Positions 8,903-18,028 of a DNA stretch of 64,000 nt are shown piece after piece (positions within the stretch are counted from its first letter, which is position 1; each line of letters starts with the position of its first letter). This DNA is from Halosimplex pelagicum (GTDB taxonomy: Archaea > Halobacteriota > Halobacteria > Halobacteriales > Haloarculaceae), in contig NZ_CP058909.1 in assembly GCF_013415905.1 (NCBI RefSeq), positions 2,108,001-2,172,000 on the forward strand. Direction: 5' to 3'. The position numbers were made by a program, and so were the translations under genes. The notes under the pieces were generated by a model. The model did no database searches. It was not told the DNA's origin and worked only from the letters and a program-made list of their open reading frames with translations.

Positions 8903-9969
8903 TCGTCGTCACCCATGATGCCGGAGTGAAGCGTGTACGTGACCTCGTCTTGTGCTTGTTCCCAGTAGAAACACGCGGCTTCTTGGTCCGCGTTGGTCTC
9001 GATAAGCTCGGGCTCCTCGATCTCACAGCGTTCGTCAGCGATCGGACAGCGAGTGTGATACGAACACCCTGTCGGGATATTCACTGGGTCGGGACTCTCG
9101 CCTTCGATGGGGTGCATCTCCTCGAGCGGAGCGTCTAGGCTCGGGACCGATCGGAGGAGTGCCCGGGTGTAGGGGTGGGACGCTTCTTTGACGACTTGCG
9201 ACGAAGGTCCGACTTCGACGATCTCGAAGGCGTACATGACTGCCAGCCTGTCGACGAATCCCGTGACCAGCGGGAGGTCGTGGGTGATGAAAATGACAGT
9301 CAGGTCGTGTTCCTCCTTTATTTTCGAGAGAAGACTGATGATCGACCGCTGCATCAGCAGATCGAGCGCCGCTGTCGGCTCGTCCATCACGAGCACTTCG
9401 GGTTCGAGGAGCAGTGAAAGAGCGATGAGCGCCCGCTGGGTCATCCCACCGGAAAGCTCGTGGGCGTAGGAGTCGAGGATCCGCTCCGGGTCCAAGTACA
9501 GCTCCTTGAGCAGGTCGCGGGCGTGCTCCATCCGTTCGTCGACGTCTCTGTTGTGCGCCCTGGCTGTCTCCGCGAAGTGGGCGCCGATCTTCATCGTGGG
9601 GTTGAACGAATTCATCGCACCCTGGAAACACATCGAGATCTCCTCCCATCGGAGCTCGTCTAGTTCGTCGTCCGGGAGGTCGACCAGATCGACCGCCTCA
9701 CCGTTTTCAGGGCGGTAGATCACCTGTCCCGTTAAGAGGCCAGGCTCGACGATGGCATCTAACATGGCGGACGCGAACATCGACTTCCCACAGCCGCTCT
9801 CGCCAACCACCCCGAGGATCTCCTCTCGCTGGATGTTTAACGAGACATCGTTCATGACTCGAGATCGACCACGATCCATGTCGAACTCCACGCTTGCGTC
9901 CCGGACCTCGATGATAGCATCTTCCTCGGGTCGGTCGGAGCGCGGCGAGTTATCACTTCTTATTGACAT
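8899..9969 (-). CDS. Oligopeptide/dipeptide-type ABC transporter ATP-binding protein (OppD/DppD-like)
   Basis: 356 residues. Walker A is GESGCGKSMFA, the signature is ELSGGMTQRALIALSLL and Walker B is VLVMDEPTAALD. The C-terminal extension has the SGCSYHTRCPIADERC-like pattern (TGCSYHTRCPIADERC). The GGMTQR form of the signature is typical of the OppD partner. A Shine-Dalgarno-like GGAGG lies seven bases before the ATG at 9969, and a TTTATAAAG element lies at about 10017-10025. This first gene of the pair therefore has a leadered transcript. A second ATG, out of frame, sits between the two and is not used. Confidence 0.93.
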   Translation of the reverse strand: MSIRSDNSPRSDRPEEDAIIEVRDASVEFDMDRGRSRVMNDVSLNIQREEILGVVGESGCGKSMFASAMLDAIVEPGLLTGQVIYRPENGEAVDLVDLPDDELDELRWEEISMCFQGAMNSFNPTMKIGAHFAETARAHNRDVDERMEHARDLLKELYLDPERILDSYAHELSGGMTQRALIALSLLLEPEVLVMDEPTAALDLLMQRSIISLLSKIKEEHDLTVIFITHDLPLVTGFVDRLAVMYAFEIVEVGPSSQVVKEASHPYTRALLRSVPSLDAPLEEMHPIEGESPDPVNIPTGCSYHTRCPIADERCEIEEPELIETNADQEAACFYWEQAQDEVTYTLHSGIMGDDE

Positions 9970-10142
9970 TCATGACCCTCCGTATGGTCTGACGTAGCAT
10001 TCGTTCGATGTAACGGTTTATAAAGTTAGTGTAAGTAATACGCGCATATTGCTCTCGAAATCAGTCCCCGTTTCCTCAGCTAGCCCAATCGATGGTGAGC
10101 AATTCCCGTTGTACTGAGAATAGTCCCGATCGCCCGAACGTC

Positions 10143-11372
10143 TTACCACCGAGGTTTGTTCGGGAGCCAGTCGCTGCGGCCGACATCGGCCATCCCGTCC
10201 GCGTACTCGGCAGCCATGGAATCGACAGTTGAGTAGCCGAGGGTCTCCGATTCCGAATACCGTTCGTGGAGGCGGTCAACACTGTCCATGTCGAGGTCAA
10301 CACCGAGTCCGGGCTCGTCGGAAACCTCGATCGCGCCGTCTTCGAACTCGATCGGCGCGTCTTGGATGACATCGTCGGCCATCCAGGGGTAGTGGGTGTC
10401 ACAGGCGTACCGGACGGTCGGCATCGCTGCTGCGGACTGCGCCATCGCGGCCATACTCACACCTAGATGTGAGTTCGAGTGCATACCAACGCCCAGATCG
10501 AACGTGCGAGCGACGTGGTCGAGTCGGAGGTTGCCAGTCAAGCCGCCCCAGTAGTGGTGGTCACTCAGGATCACGTCCACCGCGTCAGTGTCGACTGCCG
10601 GCGCAATCTCGTCGAATTCGGTCACGAACATATTGGTCGCCACGGGGTAGTCGACCTGTCGCTTGAGACGGGCGTGAGCGTTCATCGACGGAACGGGGTC
10701 CTCGAGGAACTGCACCGTCGCCTCCATTTCTCGGAGTCGTCGTGCGATTTCTATCGATGTCTCGACGCTCCAAGCGCCATTTGGGTCAATTCGAAGCGGC
10801 GTTTCCCGGCCGAATTCATCACTCAGTAGCTTTAGGGTGCGCAGTTCGCGGTCAGGTTCGAGGACGCCCCCCTTCAGCTTCAGCACCTCGAATCCGTGTC
10901 GGTCGACGAACTCCCTAGCTTCTTCGACGAGCGCCTCGGGAGAGAGCACTTCCTGGGGAGCTATCGCCGCGGTCTCTGGGTCTGAGTCCGCGTACTTGTA
11001 AAACAGATAGGCGGAGAACTCGACTTCGTCCCGGACTTTTCCACCGAGAAGTGAGTGAACTGGCTGCCCAGTCGCTTTCCCGACTATATCCAGTAGTGCT
11101 GTCTCGATGGCCCCGTAGACCATGTTATCCTGCAATCGGAAGGCAAGCGGCCGTCGCTCGTACGGATTCATCCCAACGACCATTTCTTTGGCCCGTTCGA
11201 GTCCGTCGATAACCTGGTCGTCACCGTATGTCTCGCCCACGCCAACCGTCCCGTCTTCAGTCACCAACCGGACAATCGTCCGGGCGGCAAGCTCTGAATG
11301 CGCCCCCCAAGAGTTCCGCAATGGTGGCTCTCGATGTGCGACAGGGATGACCTCCATATCGGTAATTCGCAT
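10143..11372 (-). CDS. gudD: Glucarate dehydratase-like enolase-superfamily enzyme
   Basis: 409 residues. In the enolase superfamily the substrate enters at a KxK base and Mg ligands on the barrel. Here these are VLKLKGG at about 167, RIDPNGAW at about 197, QFLEDP at about 225 and the GMHSNSHLGVS motif near 300. DTHYPW further on is the glucarate-dehydratase form. The predicted reaction is D-glucarate to 5-dehydro-4-deoxyglucarate plus water. It lies back-to-back with a DapA-family gene predicted to use that product. A TATA element (ATAAATATAA) lies about 25 bp upstream. Other acid-sugar substrates remain possible. Confidence 0.85.
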   Translation of the reverse strand: MRITDMEVIPVAHREPPLRNSWGAHSELAARTIVRLVTEDGTVGVGETYGDDQVIDGLERAKEMVVGMNPYERRPLAFRLQDNMVYGAIETALLDIVGKATGQPVHSLLGGKVRDEVEFSAYLFYKYADSDPETAAIAPQEVLSPEALVEEAREFVDRHGFEVLKLKGGVLEPDRELRTLKLLSDEFGRETPLRIDPNGAWSVETSIEIARRLREMEATVQFLEDPVPSMNAHARLKRQVDYPVATNMFVTEFDEIAPAVDTDAVDVILSDHHYWGGLTGNLRLDHVARTFDLGVGMHSNSHLGVSMAAMAQSAAAMPTVRYACDTHYPWMADDVIQDAPIEFEDGAIEVSDEPGLGVDLDMDSVDRLHERYSESETLGYSTVDSMAAEYADGMADVGRSDWLPNKPRW

Positions 11373-11485
11373 AGTGGTCCCATCTATTCCCTGAGTATTA
11401 TATTTATGGCCTCGATTAGACAGTAAATCAACTTATATACATCCATTCATAAAATTTATATACTACTGTATGAAAAGTCCACAAG
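11373..11485. promoter_or_regulatory. Divergent promoter between the gudD-like and kdgD-like genes
   Basis: 113 bp hold two outward promoters. ATAAATATAATAC at 11391-11404 (minus strand) serves the dehydratase gene. TTTATATAC at 11456-11464 lies about 25 bp before the ATG at 11486. A dyad TTCATA (11446-11451) and TATGAA (11469-11474) brackets the latter TATA element, the position expected for a repressor site. Another ACTTATATAC at 11431-11440 could be a second TATA. Confidence 0.6.
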
Positions 11486-12409
11486 ATGGATTACAGAGAT
11501 ATCAAACAGCGGCTTCAGGGAGTTGCATTCACGACTGCCACTCCTTTCAGTGAAGACGGAAAAGACGTGCTACACGACGAGCTCTCCGACAATCTCCACA
11601 GGATCGAGGATGCAGGCGGGAGCATTTTTATTCCCTGCGGGAACACCGGAGAATACTATTCCCTCTCGACCAGCGAGCGAATAGATATCGTGGGTACGCA
11701 CGTCGAAGCGACCGGTGATGATGCCACTATCGTCGCGGGTGCCGGCGGGAGTACGAAGACAGCAAAGTACCTCATCTCGGAGTACGAGGACCTCGGTGTC
11801 GACGCGGCGATGGTCATGTACCCTCGCCATACATACATCCACGAGCAGGGACTGATCGAATACTTCCGCGAACTCGCAGATAGTACCGACCTGGGTCTCG
11901 TCATCTACAAGCGCGGAGAGACGATCCCGCGTCGCGTGATCTCGGAGCTCTCCACCGTTGAGAACATTGTCGGTGTGAAGTACGCGGTGAACGACATCAA
12001 CGATTTCTCGCAGACGGTTTCCGAGTCTCCAGGAGATCTCGTCTGGCTAAATGGTATCGCCGAACGGTACACCCCGTCGTTCTGTCTTGAGGGTGCTGAA
12101 GGGAACACGACTGGCATCGGGAACTTCATCCCCGAAGCAGTGCTCGCCCTTCAGGAGGCGGTCGAGGCCGAAAACTGGGAGCGCGTACGAGAGATCCGCG
12201 ACGCCCTTCGGCCGCTCGAGGACCTGCGCGAGGAGACTGGACCTAACAACTCGCTCGCCAACGCGAACAACGTGCCCGCCGTGAAATACGGGATGGAACT
12301 CGCCGGGCTCTACGGCGGTCCGGTCAGGAAGCCGCTGGTTGAACTGTCTGAAGAAGACCGACAGCGCGTTGAAGAGTACTACCAGCAGGTTCAGGACACG
12401 ACGCTGTAG
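11486..12409 (+). CDS. kdgD: DapA-family dehydratase/aldolase, likely 5-dehydro-4-deoxyglucarate dehydratase
   Basis: 307 residues, the length of DHDPS/NAL-family barrels. CGNTGEYYSLS at about 52 is the family GxxGE phosphate/carboxylate loop. The Schiff-base lysine is in IVGVKYAV at about 161, with the Tyr in VIYKRGE upstream. KdgD enzymes convert 5-dehydro-4-deoxyglucarate to 2-oxoglutarate semialdehyde and CO2. The divergent glucarate dehydratase gene and the shared promoter region make this the best call. A 2-keto-3-deoxy-acid aldolase is the alternative. No semialdehyde dehydrogenase gene is in the window. Confidence 0.75.
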   Translation: MDYRDIKQRLQGVAFTTATPFSEDGKDVLHDELSDNLHRIEDAGGSIFIPCGNTGEYYSLSTSERIDIVGTHVEATGDDATIVAGAGGSTKTAKYLISEYEDLGVDAAMVMYPRHTYIHEQGLIEYFRELADSTDLGLVIYKRGETIPRRVISELSTVENIVGVKYAVNDINDFSQTVSESPGDLVWLNGIAERYTPSFCLEGAEGNTTGIGNFIPEAVLALQEAVEAENWERVREIRDALRPLEDLREETGPNNSLANANNVPAVKYGMELAGLYGGPVRKPLVELSEEDRQRVEEYYQQVQDTTL

Positions 12410-12985
12410 TGGTACACGGAGGCCACCCCGTCGCGTCCGGCCCATAGCGACACCAGTAGCGCTGCTCCACTATCCATCTGTTCACTGAATTTCAGACCTT
12501 ATGAGTTCTCTTCGTTGATCTCTGCAGAGATCAATATTAGTTGATGAATTATCGAATGTTCGGGGTCAAAAGGTGTTGGCAAATACCGTATCAGGGGAGT
12601 CATCTCTGGCTGGTTGTTCCGGCGCCGTTGATACCACTGATACTCGACCGCCCACTGACGGGCCCCCTTTCGACTGATCGCCGATGTCTACGGTAGATCC
12701 GAATTCGACGGCGATCGCCGATCCAATGCCAAACCAGTCGCGGACGTATTAGGTGGACTTCACCGGTGAGATGTAGGTGAGAACGGATAGACGGCCCGAA
12801 CTGGCGGTCGTTCTTAGCCAACTGATCTACCGGTTTGTCTTGCTCGTCGCTACCTCGATCTCAACTGGCCGTTAAGACGGTCGTGTTTGGGCGATCAGAT
12901 CATGATTCGATCGGTAAGCTCTGTCAGTCTGGAAGTGAGATATCGAATATCGTTTTATACCGATCCGGATCAACCCTTCGACGAG
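12410..12985. other. Gene-poor stretch containing a perfect 20-bp palindrome
   Basis: No reliable gene was found in about 575 bp. Weak frames on both strands between 12600 and 12900 lack family motifs. TTGATCTCTGCAGAGATCAA at 12515-12534 is a perfect palindrome with no loop. It is better suited to a dimeric regulator or a cruciform than to a terminator. TTTTATACC at 12953-12961 is the promoter of the next gene. Confidence 0.55.
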
Positions 12986-13249
12986 ATGAATGAGAACCAG
13001 CTAGGTTTTTCATCGAATCAAGTTGTCGAGGAGGTCGCTACTGAAACTGACCAAGAGGAACTCGCCCTTCCGCAGCTGTACGACGTGATCGATCCGGAGG
13101 CACTCGAGTCCCTTGTCAACTCAGTCGATCCGGCCATGACACCGCTACGGGTGACGTTCGAGTACGCAGGAAAACAGTTGATAGTCACTGCAGATGGAAC
13201 CGTCCGCGTCGGCGGTTGGAGATCTCAACTGAATGCAGTCCGGTCGTAA
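12986..13249 (+). CDS. HalOD1 output-domain protein
   Basis: 87 residues from the ATG chosen about 30 bp after TTTTATACC; longer in-frame starts exist upstream. The pattern QVVEEVATETDQEE.LALPQLYDVID, then LESLV, then VTFEYAGKQLIVTADGTVRV is the stand-alone HalOD1 domain. It is found in dozens of copies per haloarchaeal genome, often next to sensor or response-regulator genes. No sensor gene is adjacent here. Its molecular function is unknown. Confidence 0.8.
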   Translation: MNENQLGFSSNQVVEEVATETDQEELALPQLYDVIDPEALESLVNSVDPAMTPLRVTFEYAGKQLIVTADGTVRVGGWRSQLNAVRS

Positions 13250-13360
13250 CGATAGACGCGACTCGAAAGAGACGAAGAACAGTTCCGTGGGGGTGGTCGA
13301 CGTGTTTGAACAATATGCTGCTAGCCACAGGACTTAATAGGACGTTTACGAACGCCACAG

Positions 13361-14395
13361 ATGGAATCAATGGATATCCTCGTCACACTACCTGACCGAA
13401 CCCGTGGAATTCAGACGTTCTTCTCCGATGAACAGATGAATCAACTGGAGGGGTTCGGATCCGTAGACTGGAACGAAACTGAATCGAACTTCGAACCGAA
13501 CGAGCTCGCGGCCCGCCTCGAAGGGGTCGATGTCTGTGTGACAGGGTGGGGGTCGCCTCGTATCGACCGCGAGATCCTCGAGTCGATCGACGACCTCCAG
13601 CTGGAGTTGGTGACGCACATCGGTGGAAGCGTCGCGTCAGTCGTGAGCGACTACGTCTACGACAGCGACATCGCGGTCTGCAGCGCGAACGACGTGATGG
13701 CGAAGTTCGTCGGCGAGTACCTCCTCGCTGCAACGCTAACAAGACTTCGAGATTTCCCGCGCTTCGACGCAGATATGAAGGCTGGAAAGTGGAATCGAGA
13801 CAACGAACGCGTCGACACGCTGTTCGACAAAACGGTTGGGTTCGTGGGTCTGGGGTCCATCGGCGAACACTTTCTGGAGCACCTCCGGAGCTTCGATGTC
13901 GACGTCCTCGTCTACGACCCCTACATCACCGAAGATCGACTTTCGGATTGGACGTTCGCTGAACTGGCCGATCTCGACGAGACGCTAAGTCGCTCGAATG
14001 TCGTGTCGATCCACGCCTCGAAAACCGAAGAGACGATCCACCTGATGGATGAGCAGCGACTGGGGCAGTTGTCGGACGGGTGTCTGTTCATCAACGCGGC
14101 GCGAGGGGCGATAGTCGACACGGAGGCGTTGATCGACGAACTCCGGACGGACCGTATCTCGGCAGTTCTGGACGTGTACGAGCACAAGACGCTTGATGCA
14201 GACAGTGAACTTCGCGACATGGACAACGTGGTCCTGACGCCCCACATGGCAGGGTCAGCGATCAGACAGCCGTTTACAGCTGCGATGATTGATGAGATCG
14301 AGCGGTTCAGCCGCGACACCGCGCTTCAGCACAAGATCCCTCATGAACAGTTCGAACTGATGACGAAGCCGTGGATCCACGCCGACGAATCGTGA
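13361..14395 (+). CDS. D-isomer-specific 2-hydroxyacid dehydrogenase (NAD-binding)
   Basis: 344 residues. The Rossmann motif is VGFVGLGSIGEHF at about 160. The catalytic Arg is in INAARGAIVDTEAL (about 245), the Glu in DVYEHKTL and the His in LTPHMAGS, so the full triad is present. Family members reduce 2-keto acids or oxidise 2-hydroxy acids with NAD(P). In this region it could act on a keto-acid from uronate breakdown, but the substrate cannot be read. TTAATA at 13336-13341, about 25 bp before 13361, supports the first of two close ATGs. Confidence 0.85.
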   Translation: MESMDILVTLPDRTRGIQTFFSDEQMNQLEGFGSVDWNETESNFEPNELAARLEGVDVCVTGWGSPRIDREILESIDDLQLELVTHIGGSVASVVSDYVYDSDIAVCSANDVMAKFVGEYLLAATLTRLRDFPRFDADMKAGKWNRDNERVDTLFDKTVGFVGLGSIGEHFLEHLRSFDVDVLVYDPYITEDRLSDWTFAELADLDETLSRSNVVSIHASKTEETIHLMDEQRLGQLSDGCLFINAARGAIVDTEALIDELRTDRISAVLDVYEHKTLDADSELRDMDNVVLTPHMAGSAIRQPFTAAMIDEIERFSRDTALQHKIPHEQFELMTKPWIHADES

Positions 14396-14482
14396 GGGGG
14401 AGCTGATAAAACAAGAAGCCGCCAGAAGGAAGCTGCAACCGGTTCCCGAAGATATAAGCAACGGCAGTGAACAGGGGAAGAC

Positions 14483-16294
14483 ATGCCTTCGGACAGAGAC
14501 GGTCGTCCCAACAGCGATAGTACAGCGGGCACTGCGGTCGGTGATTCCGTGCTGTTCTCCAACCGTGGCGCACGCCACGCGGTCACCGGGAATCACGGCA
14601 AACAGGCCGAGTACGTCGAAGATGAGGATACGACCTTCGTTGTCCTTCGAGGAGATCTCGGACAGCAATACGCGTTGACTTACGACCACGAGGCCGGCGA
14701 GCGGTCGCCCCACTATCGGATCGACGAAGATCACATGGCGGACGACCGCCACGCCACTCCGGCGATGGCGATCGACGATGACGGGATCATCCACGTCTTC
14801 TACAGCTCACACAACAGCTACCACTACTACGCCCGCAGCGAGAATCCCTACGATATCAGTTCCTGGGACCGCAGGGGGCAGATGACCGACATCCCAGAGG
14901 GTACGTACCCGATCCCGCTGGTCTACGACAACGATGTCTACGTCCTCTACCGGACCGGCGGCTACGCCGACGGCACCAGCTCTCACGGTGACACCTACCC
15001 TGTCCACGAGTTCGCGACCATCGTCCGCTCGACCGACGCCGGTGACACCTGGGAGGACATCGGTCCGGTGCTGGACGTGACCGAACACCCCGAAGACGAC
15101 TCGGACGCGTACATCACGGACTTCGACGAGCGCAACGGGAAGTTCCACATCTCGTGGTTCGTCGCCAACGGCGACAACCACGACGACTACCACTCCGACG
15201 CCTACCACGCCTACTACGACCCGGAGACGGGCAAGATGTACGACCTCGCCGGCAACAGCTACGGCGACACGGTCGCGTGGAGTCAGCGCGACGAGGGCCA
15301 CGTCAGGGTGTATGATGGCGAGTACGTCACCCCGGTTAAACACGCCCTCGGCGAGGACCAGACCCACGTCGTCTTCGGTGCCGAACATCCCGATCGCGGC
15401 GACGGCCAGTACTTCCTCGCCACGTGGAACGACGGCTGGGACCTCGAAGAGATCCCAGACGCGACGCACAACTACAAGTGGAAGAAGTGCGACGCGCGGA
15501 TCTCCGACGACGGCTACGTTGAGGCACACCTGATCACCGACGACGACGGTGTCTTGCACCTCGAGAACGGTCGGCGCCACAGCGTCGGGAACTACGACGT
15601 CTTCGTCAAGGACGACGACGGCAAGTGGGACACCCGCCGCCTGGTCGAGCGCTACTACCACGAGGGCGTCTCCGTCGTCCGCGAAGGCGCCGAGAACATC
15701 GCCGTTGTCCGTAACGGCCCCGACGAGTTCGCGGCGCTCGGTGCAGAATACATCCCGATGGACGACTCGCGCCAGCGCCCGATGGCCCGCGTGTGGGCCG
15801 TCGGCGACATTGACATCAGCCCGGCGCTGCAGTATATCAATGACCAGCCTAAGACGGTCGCCCAGCGCCACCGTTTCTCCGAGGACCCGACCCAGTTCAA
15901 CCACGGCACCGGCGACGACGGCTGGATCCAGCTTCTAGAGTTTGCCGGCGCGGGCTACAGCAGCATGTTCGGCCTCGGTGTCGACGCCCCCGAACGCGCG
16001 CTGCACCTGCTCGGACATGAAGACTGGACCGACAGCGTGTCGCTGTCAGTGCGTAATGAGGCTGAGAACGTCATCGAGGCACACAGTGACGGCACGGCTC
16101 GCCTCGGGAACAACGGGCTCGTCTACCCCAAGAAAGATGTCGCCGAGGGCGGCTACGTCGGCGTCCAGGACGGCGAAATCGTCCAGAACGATGTTGACGC
16201 GAACGACAACCCCGAGGGCCTCTGGCGCTGGGACGCCGATGGCGACCAGTGGAAGCTCGAACGCGACCCCACCACGACCGTCTCGCCGGAGTAA
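14483..16294 (+). CDS. BNR_4-type seven-bladed propeller protein, candidate polysaccharide lyase
   Basis: 603 residues with no signal peptide. The family pattern is RHATPAMAIDDDGIIHVFY, then HNSYHYYARSENPYDISSW, then repeated blades. In known BNR_4 enzymes (families PL24 and PL25, ulvan lyases) this fold uses His, Tyr and Arg from such motifs to cut uronate-containing polymers. The C-terminal 120 residues (from about ALHLLG) form an extra beta domain with VRNEAENVIEAHSDGTARLG. The last codons run into EWKL-like repeats. The protein is rich in Asp and His. Without a visible export signal it may be intracellular, or exported by an unrecognised route. Lyase activity is an inference from the fold. 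Confidence 0.65.
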   Translation: MPSDRDGRPNSDSTAGTAVGDSVLFSNRGARHAVTGNHGKQAEYVEDEDTTFVVLRGDLGQQYALTYDHEAGERSPHYRIDEDHMADDRHATPAMAIDDDGIIHVFYSSHNSYHYYARSENPYDISSWDRRGQMTDIPEGTYPIPLVYDNDVYVLYRTGGYADGTSSHGDTYPVHEFATIVRSTDAGDTWEDIGPVLDVTEHPEDDSDAYITDFDERNGKFHISWFVANGDNHDDYHSDAYHAYYDPETGKMYDLAGNSYGDTVAWSQRDEGHVRVYDGEYVTPVKHALGEDQTHVVFGAEHPDRGDGQYFLATWNDGWDLEEIPDATHNYKWKKCDARISDDGYVEAHLITDDDGVLHLENGRRHSVGNYDVFVKDDDGKWDTRRLVERYYHEGVSVVREGAENIAVVRNGPDEFAALGAEYIPMDDSRQRPMARVWAVGDIDISPALQYINDQPKTVAQRHRFSEDPTQFNHGTGDDGWIQLLEFAGAGYSSMFGLGVDAPERALHLLGHEDWTDSVSLSVRNEAENVIEAHSDGTARLGNNGLVYPKKDVAEGGYVGVQDGEIVQNDVDANDNPEGLWRWDADGDQWKLERDPTTTVSPE

Positions 16295-16586
16295 CGGGAA
16301 CCGACGCTCGGTAGCCCCCATCCATCGCGGGTTGATGATCGTTCGGCCGATGCATTCTTTCAATTGAGGAATTCGTGTCTGTTCGATTCTGACGGACGCT
16401 GTTAAACTCGATTTCCCTGCTTCACGTTGATGGCTCCACTGTTGGCCGATAGTCCGTTGAATCTGATGCTGGCAGGTAGGATGTTCTATTGTCTATGCTG
16501 TCACCAACGGCCCTACAATGGTGTTCACCGAATAACGTTCGCTCGCGTAAAGCAGGGGTTTCGGAAACATGAGATGAGGGTGGAAA

Positions 16587-16838
16587 TTATCCTCGAAGAT
16601 AGATGATTCCCGCTAGCGCCAGGAGGACAGTGCCGAGGATAAGTGGCGAGAGAATGAATAATTTGTATTGTAGCGGGCACGGAACACACGTTCCCCACAT
16701 CGGATACGGGCCGAATAGTGAGCTATGGAGTGAATATAGCGTGAAAGTGATGAAGCACGCACCTACGACTACCAACAGCAGTATTAAACGGGTCCGTATT
16801 GGCCTTCTTTTCGACGTGAAAGGCAGAAATGACATCAT
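16587..16838 (-). CDS. Small two-helix membrane protein
   Basis: 83 residues. It has a basic N-terminus (TSKRRPIRTR), a hydrophobic segment (LILLLVVVGACFITFTLYSL), a short loop with two Cys (GTCVPCP), and a second hydrophobic segment (LILGTVLLALAGIIYL). Not a recognised family. The clean helix-loop-helix with positive-inside charges supports a real gene; base composition is lower in GC than its neighbours. Confidence 0.5.
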   Translation of the reverse strand: MMSFLPFTSKRRPIRTRLILLLVVVGACFITFTLYSLHSSLFGPYPMWGTCVPCPLQYKLFILSPLILGTVLLALAGIIYLRG

Positions 16839-17224
16839 CGGTCTTATCCTGTAGTTTGAGATGTGAATTTACTCTGCTCTTGGATAGAGGATTGTTAGTC
16901 CGTTCGCAGCAGTAGCTAGAAGTCACAGCGGGCAGGTGTGGTGCGAACACGTAACCCTACTTCAGAGCGGTTCAGCTTCACCAACGCGTCTGCCGTAAGC
17001 CCGGAGAGGAAGCACTCAAAACGACCCTCGAAACCGCGCTATGACGCCACCAACAATCGCATACCGATGAGCGTACGTATTGAGATATCCGGGCCATACG
17101 CGATCGGAAACCGCTGTTTCGTGGTCCCGGCCTCCTGTTCTGCGGCCAGGAGACTACTAACTGGACACTATTGTTGACTTATTTCCAATAAACTTATATA
17201 CTATCCCTTAGTGCCACATTACTC
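16839..17224. promoter_or_regulatory. Intergenic region with the promoter of the 17225 lipoprotein gene
   Basis: About 385 bp without a supported gene. ACTTATATAC at 17193-17202 lies 23-32 bp before the ATG at 17225, fitting a strong leaderless promoter. The same decamer occurs in front of the kdgD-like gene at 11431-11440. Nothing else was recognised. Confidence 0.5.
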
Positions 17225-18028
17225 ATGAGGAAGCGAGAACTGTTAGCTAGCATTGCAGCAGGTATGACGGCGCTGGCGGGCTGTCCTTCAGGCGGCAGCG
17301 ACACGGCAACTCCAGCAGACGACTCGACGCCCACACCCGACGAGTCCACACCAACATCCACACCGACGGACTCGCCGACGCCCACGTCCACGCCGACGGA
17401 CTCGCCGACGCCCACGTCCACGCCGACGCCGACATCCACACCGACATCGACCCCGATCACTGGTCAGATGCTCTGGGTCGAAGCGGAGTCGCTAGCCGGT
17501 CAGAACAACGCGGAGCCGTTCACGGTCGTGGAGAACTCCACCGCATCGAACGGAGAGTACCTCACCACGCCGGAGGGCATGGACAGCCGTACTGATTCCC
17601 CGCCCGAAGAGGGGCGCGTCTCCTTCGAGGTCGAACTCGAGAACAGCGGCGAGCACAAGATCATGGGCCGTATCTCTGCCCTGAGTGGGAGCAACGACTC
17701 ACTGTGGATTCGGATCGACGACCGGGAGTGGCAGCAGTGGCACTACGACCTGGACTCATTCGTTTCGAGCTTCGGGATGGGGTGGGCATGGGACAACGCC
17801 CTCGACAACGAGTTCGAAGCCGAAGCTGGCACCCACACCTTCACTATCGCCTGGCGTGAACCTCAGGCGAATCTCGATAAACTGCTGATCACTGACGCCA
17901 TGGACTACGAGCCCGAGGGTACCGGCGGCGAGGAGAACGTCGAAGTCAGCGGTGGCGGTGACAGTAGTACCAGCACCGGCACCAGCACTGGCACCAGCAC
18001 CGGCACTGGTACTGCTTCGGGCGAGTAA
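17225..18028 (+). CDS. Lipoprotein with a Thr/Pro linker and a carbohydrate-binding-like beta domain
   Basis: 267 residues. The signal begins MRKRELLASIAAGM with a lipobox ALAGC. A 50-residue linker of TPTDSP/TSTP repeats follows, including two identical 30-bp DNA units at about 17367-17426. The domain from about 80 to 225 starts with WVEAESLAG and has SLWIRIDDREWQQWHYD and FTIAWREPQANLDKLLI. The same domain forms the C-terminal part of the protein at 22781-24358 (FEV, WHWD, YREDGAELDRLY). It probably binds polysaccharide at the cell surface. A Ser/Thr/Gly tail ends the protein. The next gene has an almost identical signal peptide. Confidence 0.75.
   Translation: MRKRELLASIAAGMTALAGCPSGGSDTATPADDSTPTPDESTPTSTPTDSPTPTSTPTDSPTPTSTPTPTSTPTSTPITGQMLWVEAESLAGQNNAEPFTVVENSTASNGEYLTTPEGMDSRTDSPPEEGRVSFEVELENSGEHKIMGRISALSGSNDSLWIRIDDREWQQWHYDLDSFVSSFGMGWAWDNALDNEFEAEAGTHTFTIAWREPQANLDKLLITDAMDYEPEGTGGEENVEVSGGGDSSTSTGTSTGTSTGTGTASGE

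Noticed and set aside
12600..12821. Minus-strand frame of 73 residues
   Set aside because: Arg-rich composition, no start signal and no family resemblance; the stretch is left as gene-free.
14807..15904. Long minus-strand open frame opposite the BNR protein
   Set aside because: Val/Gly/Asp-rich composition without motifs, fully inside a convincing plus-strand gene; a typical shadow frame of GC-biased haloarchaeal DNA.
14483..16294. Firm naming of the propeller protein as ulvan lyase
   Set aside because: The family resemblance is at fold and motif level only; the substrate cannot be read from sequence.
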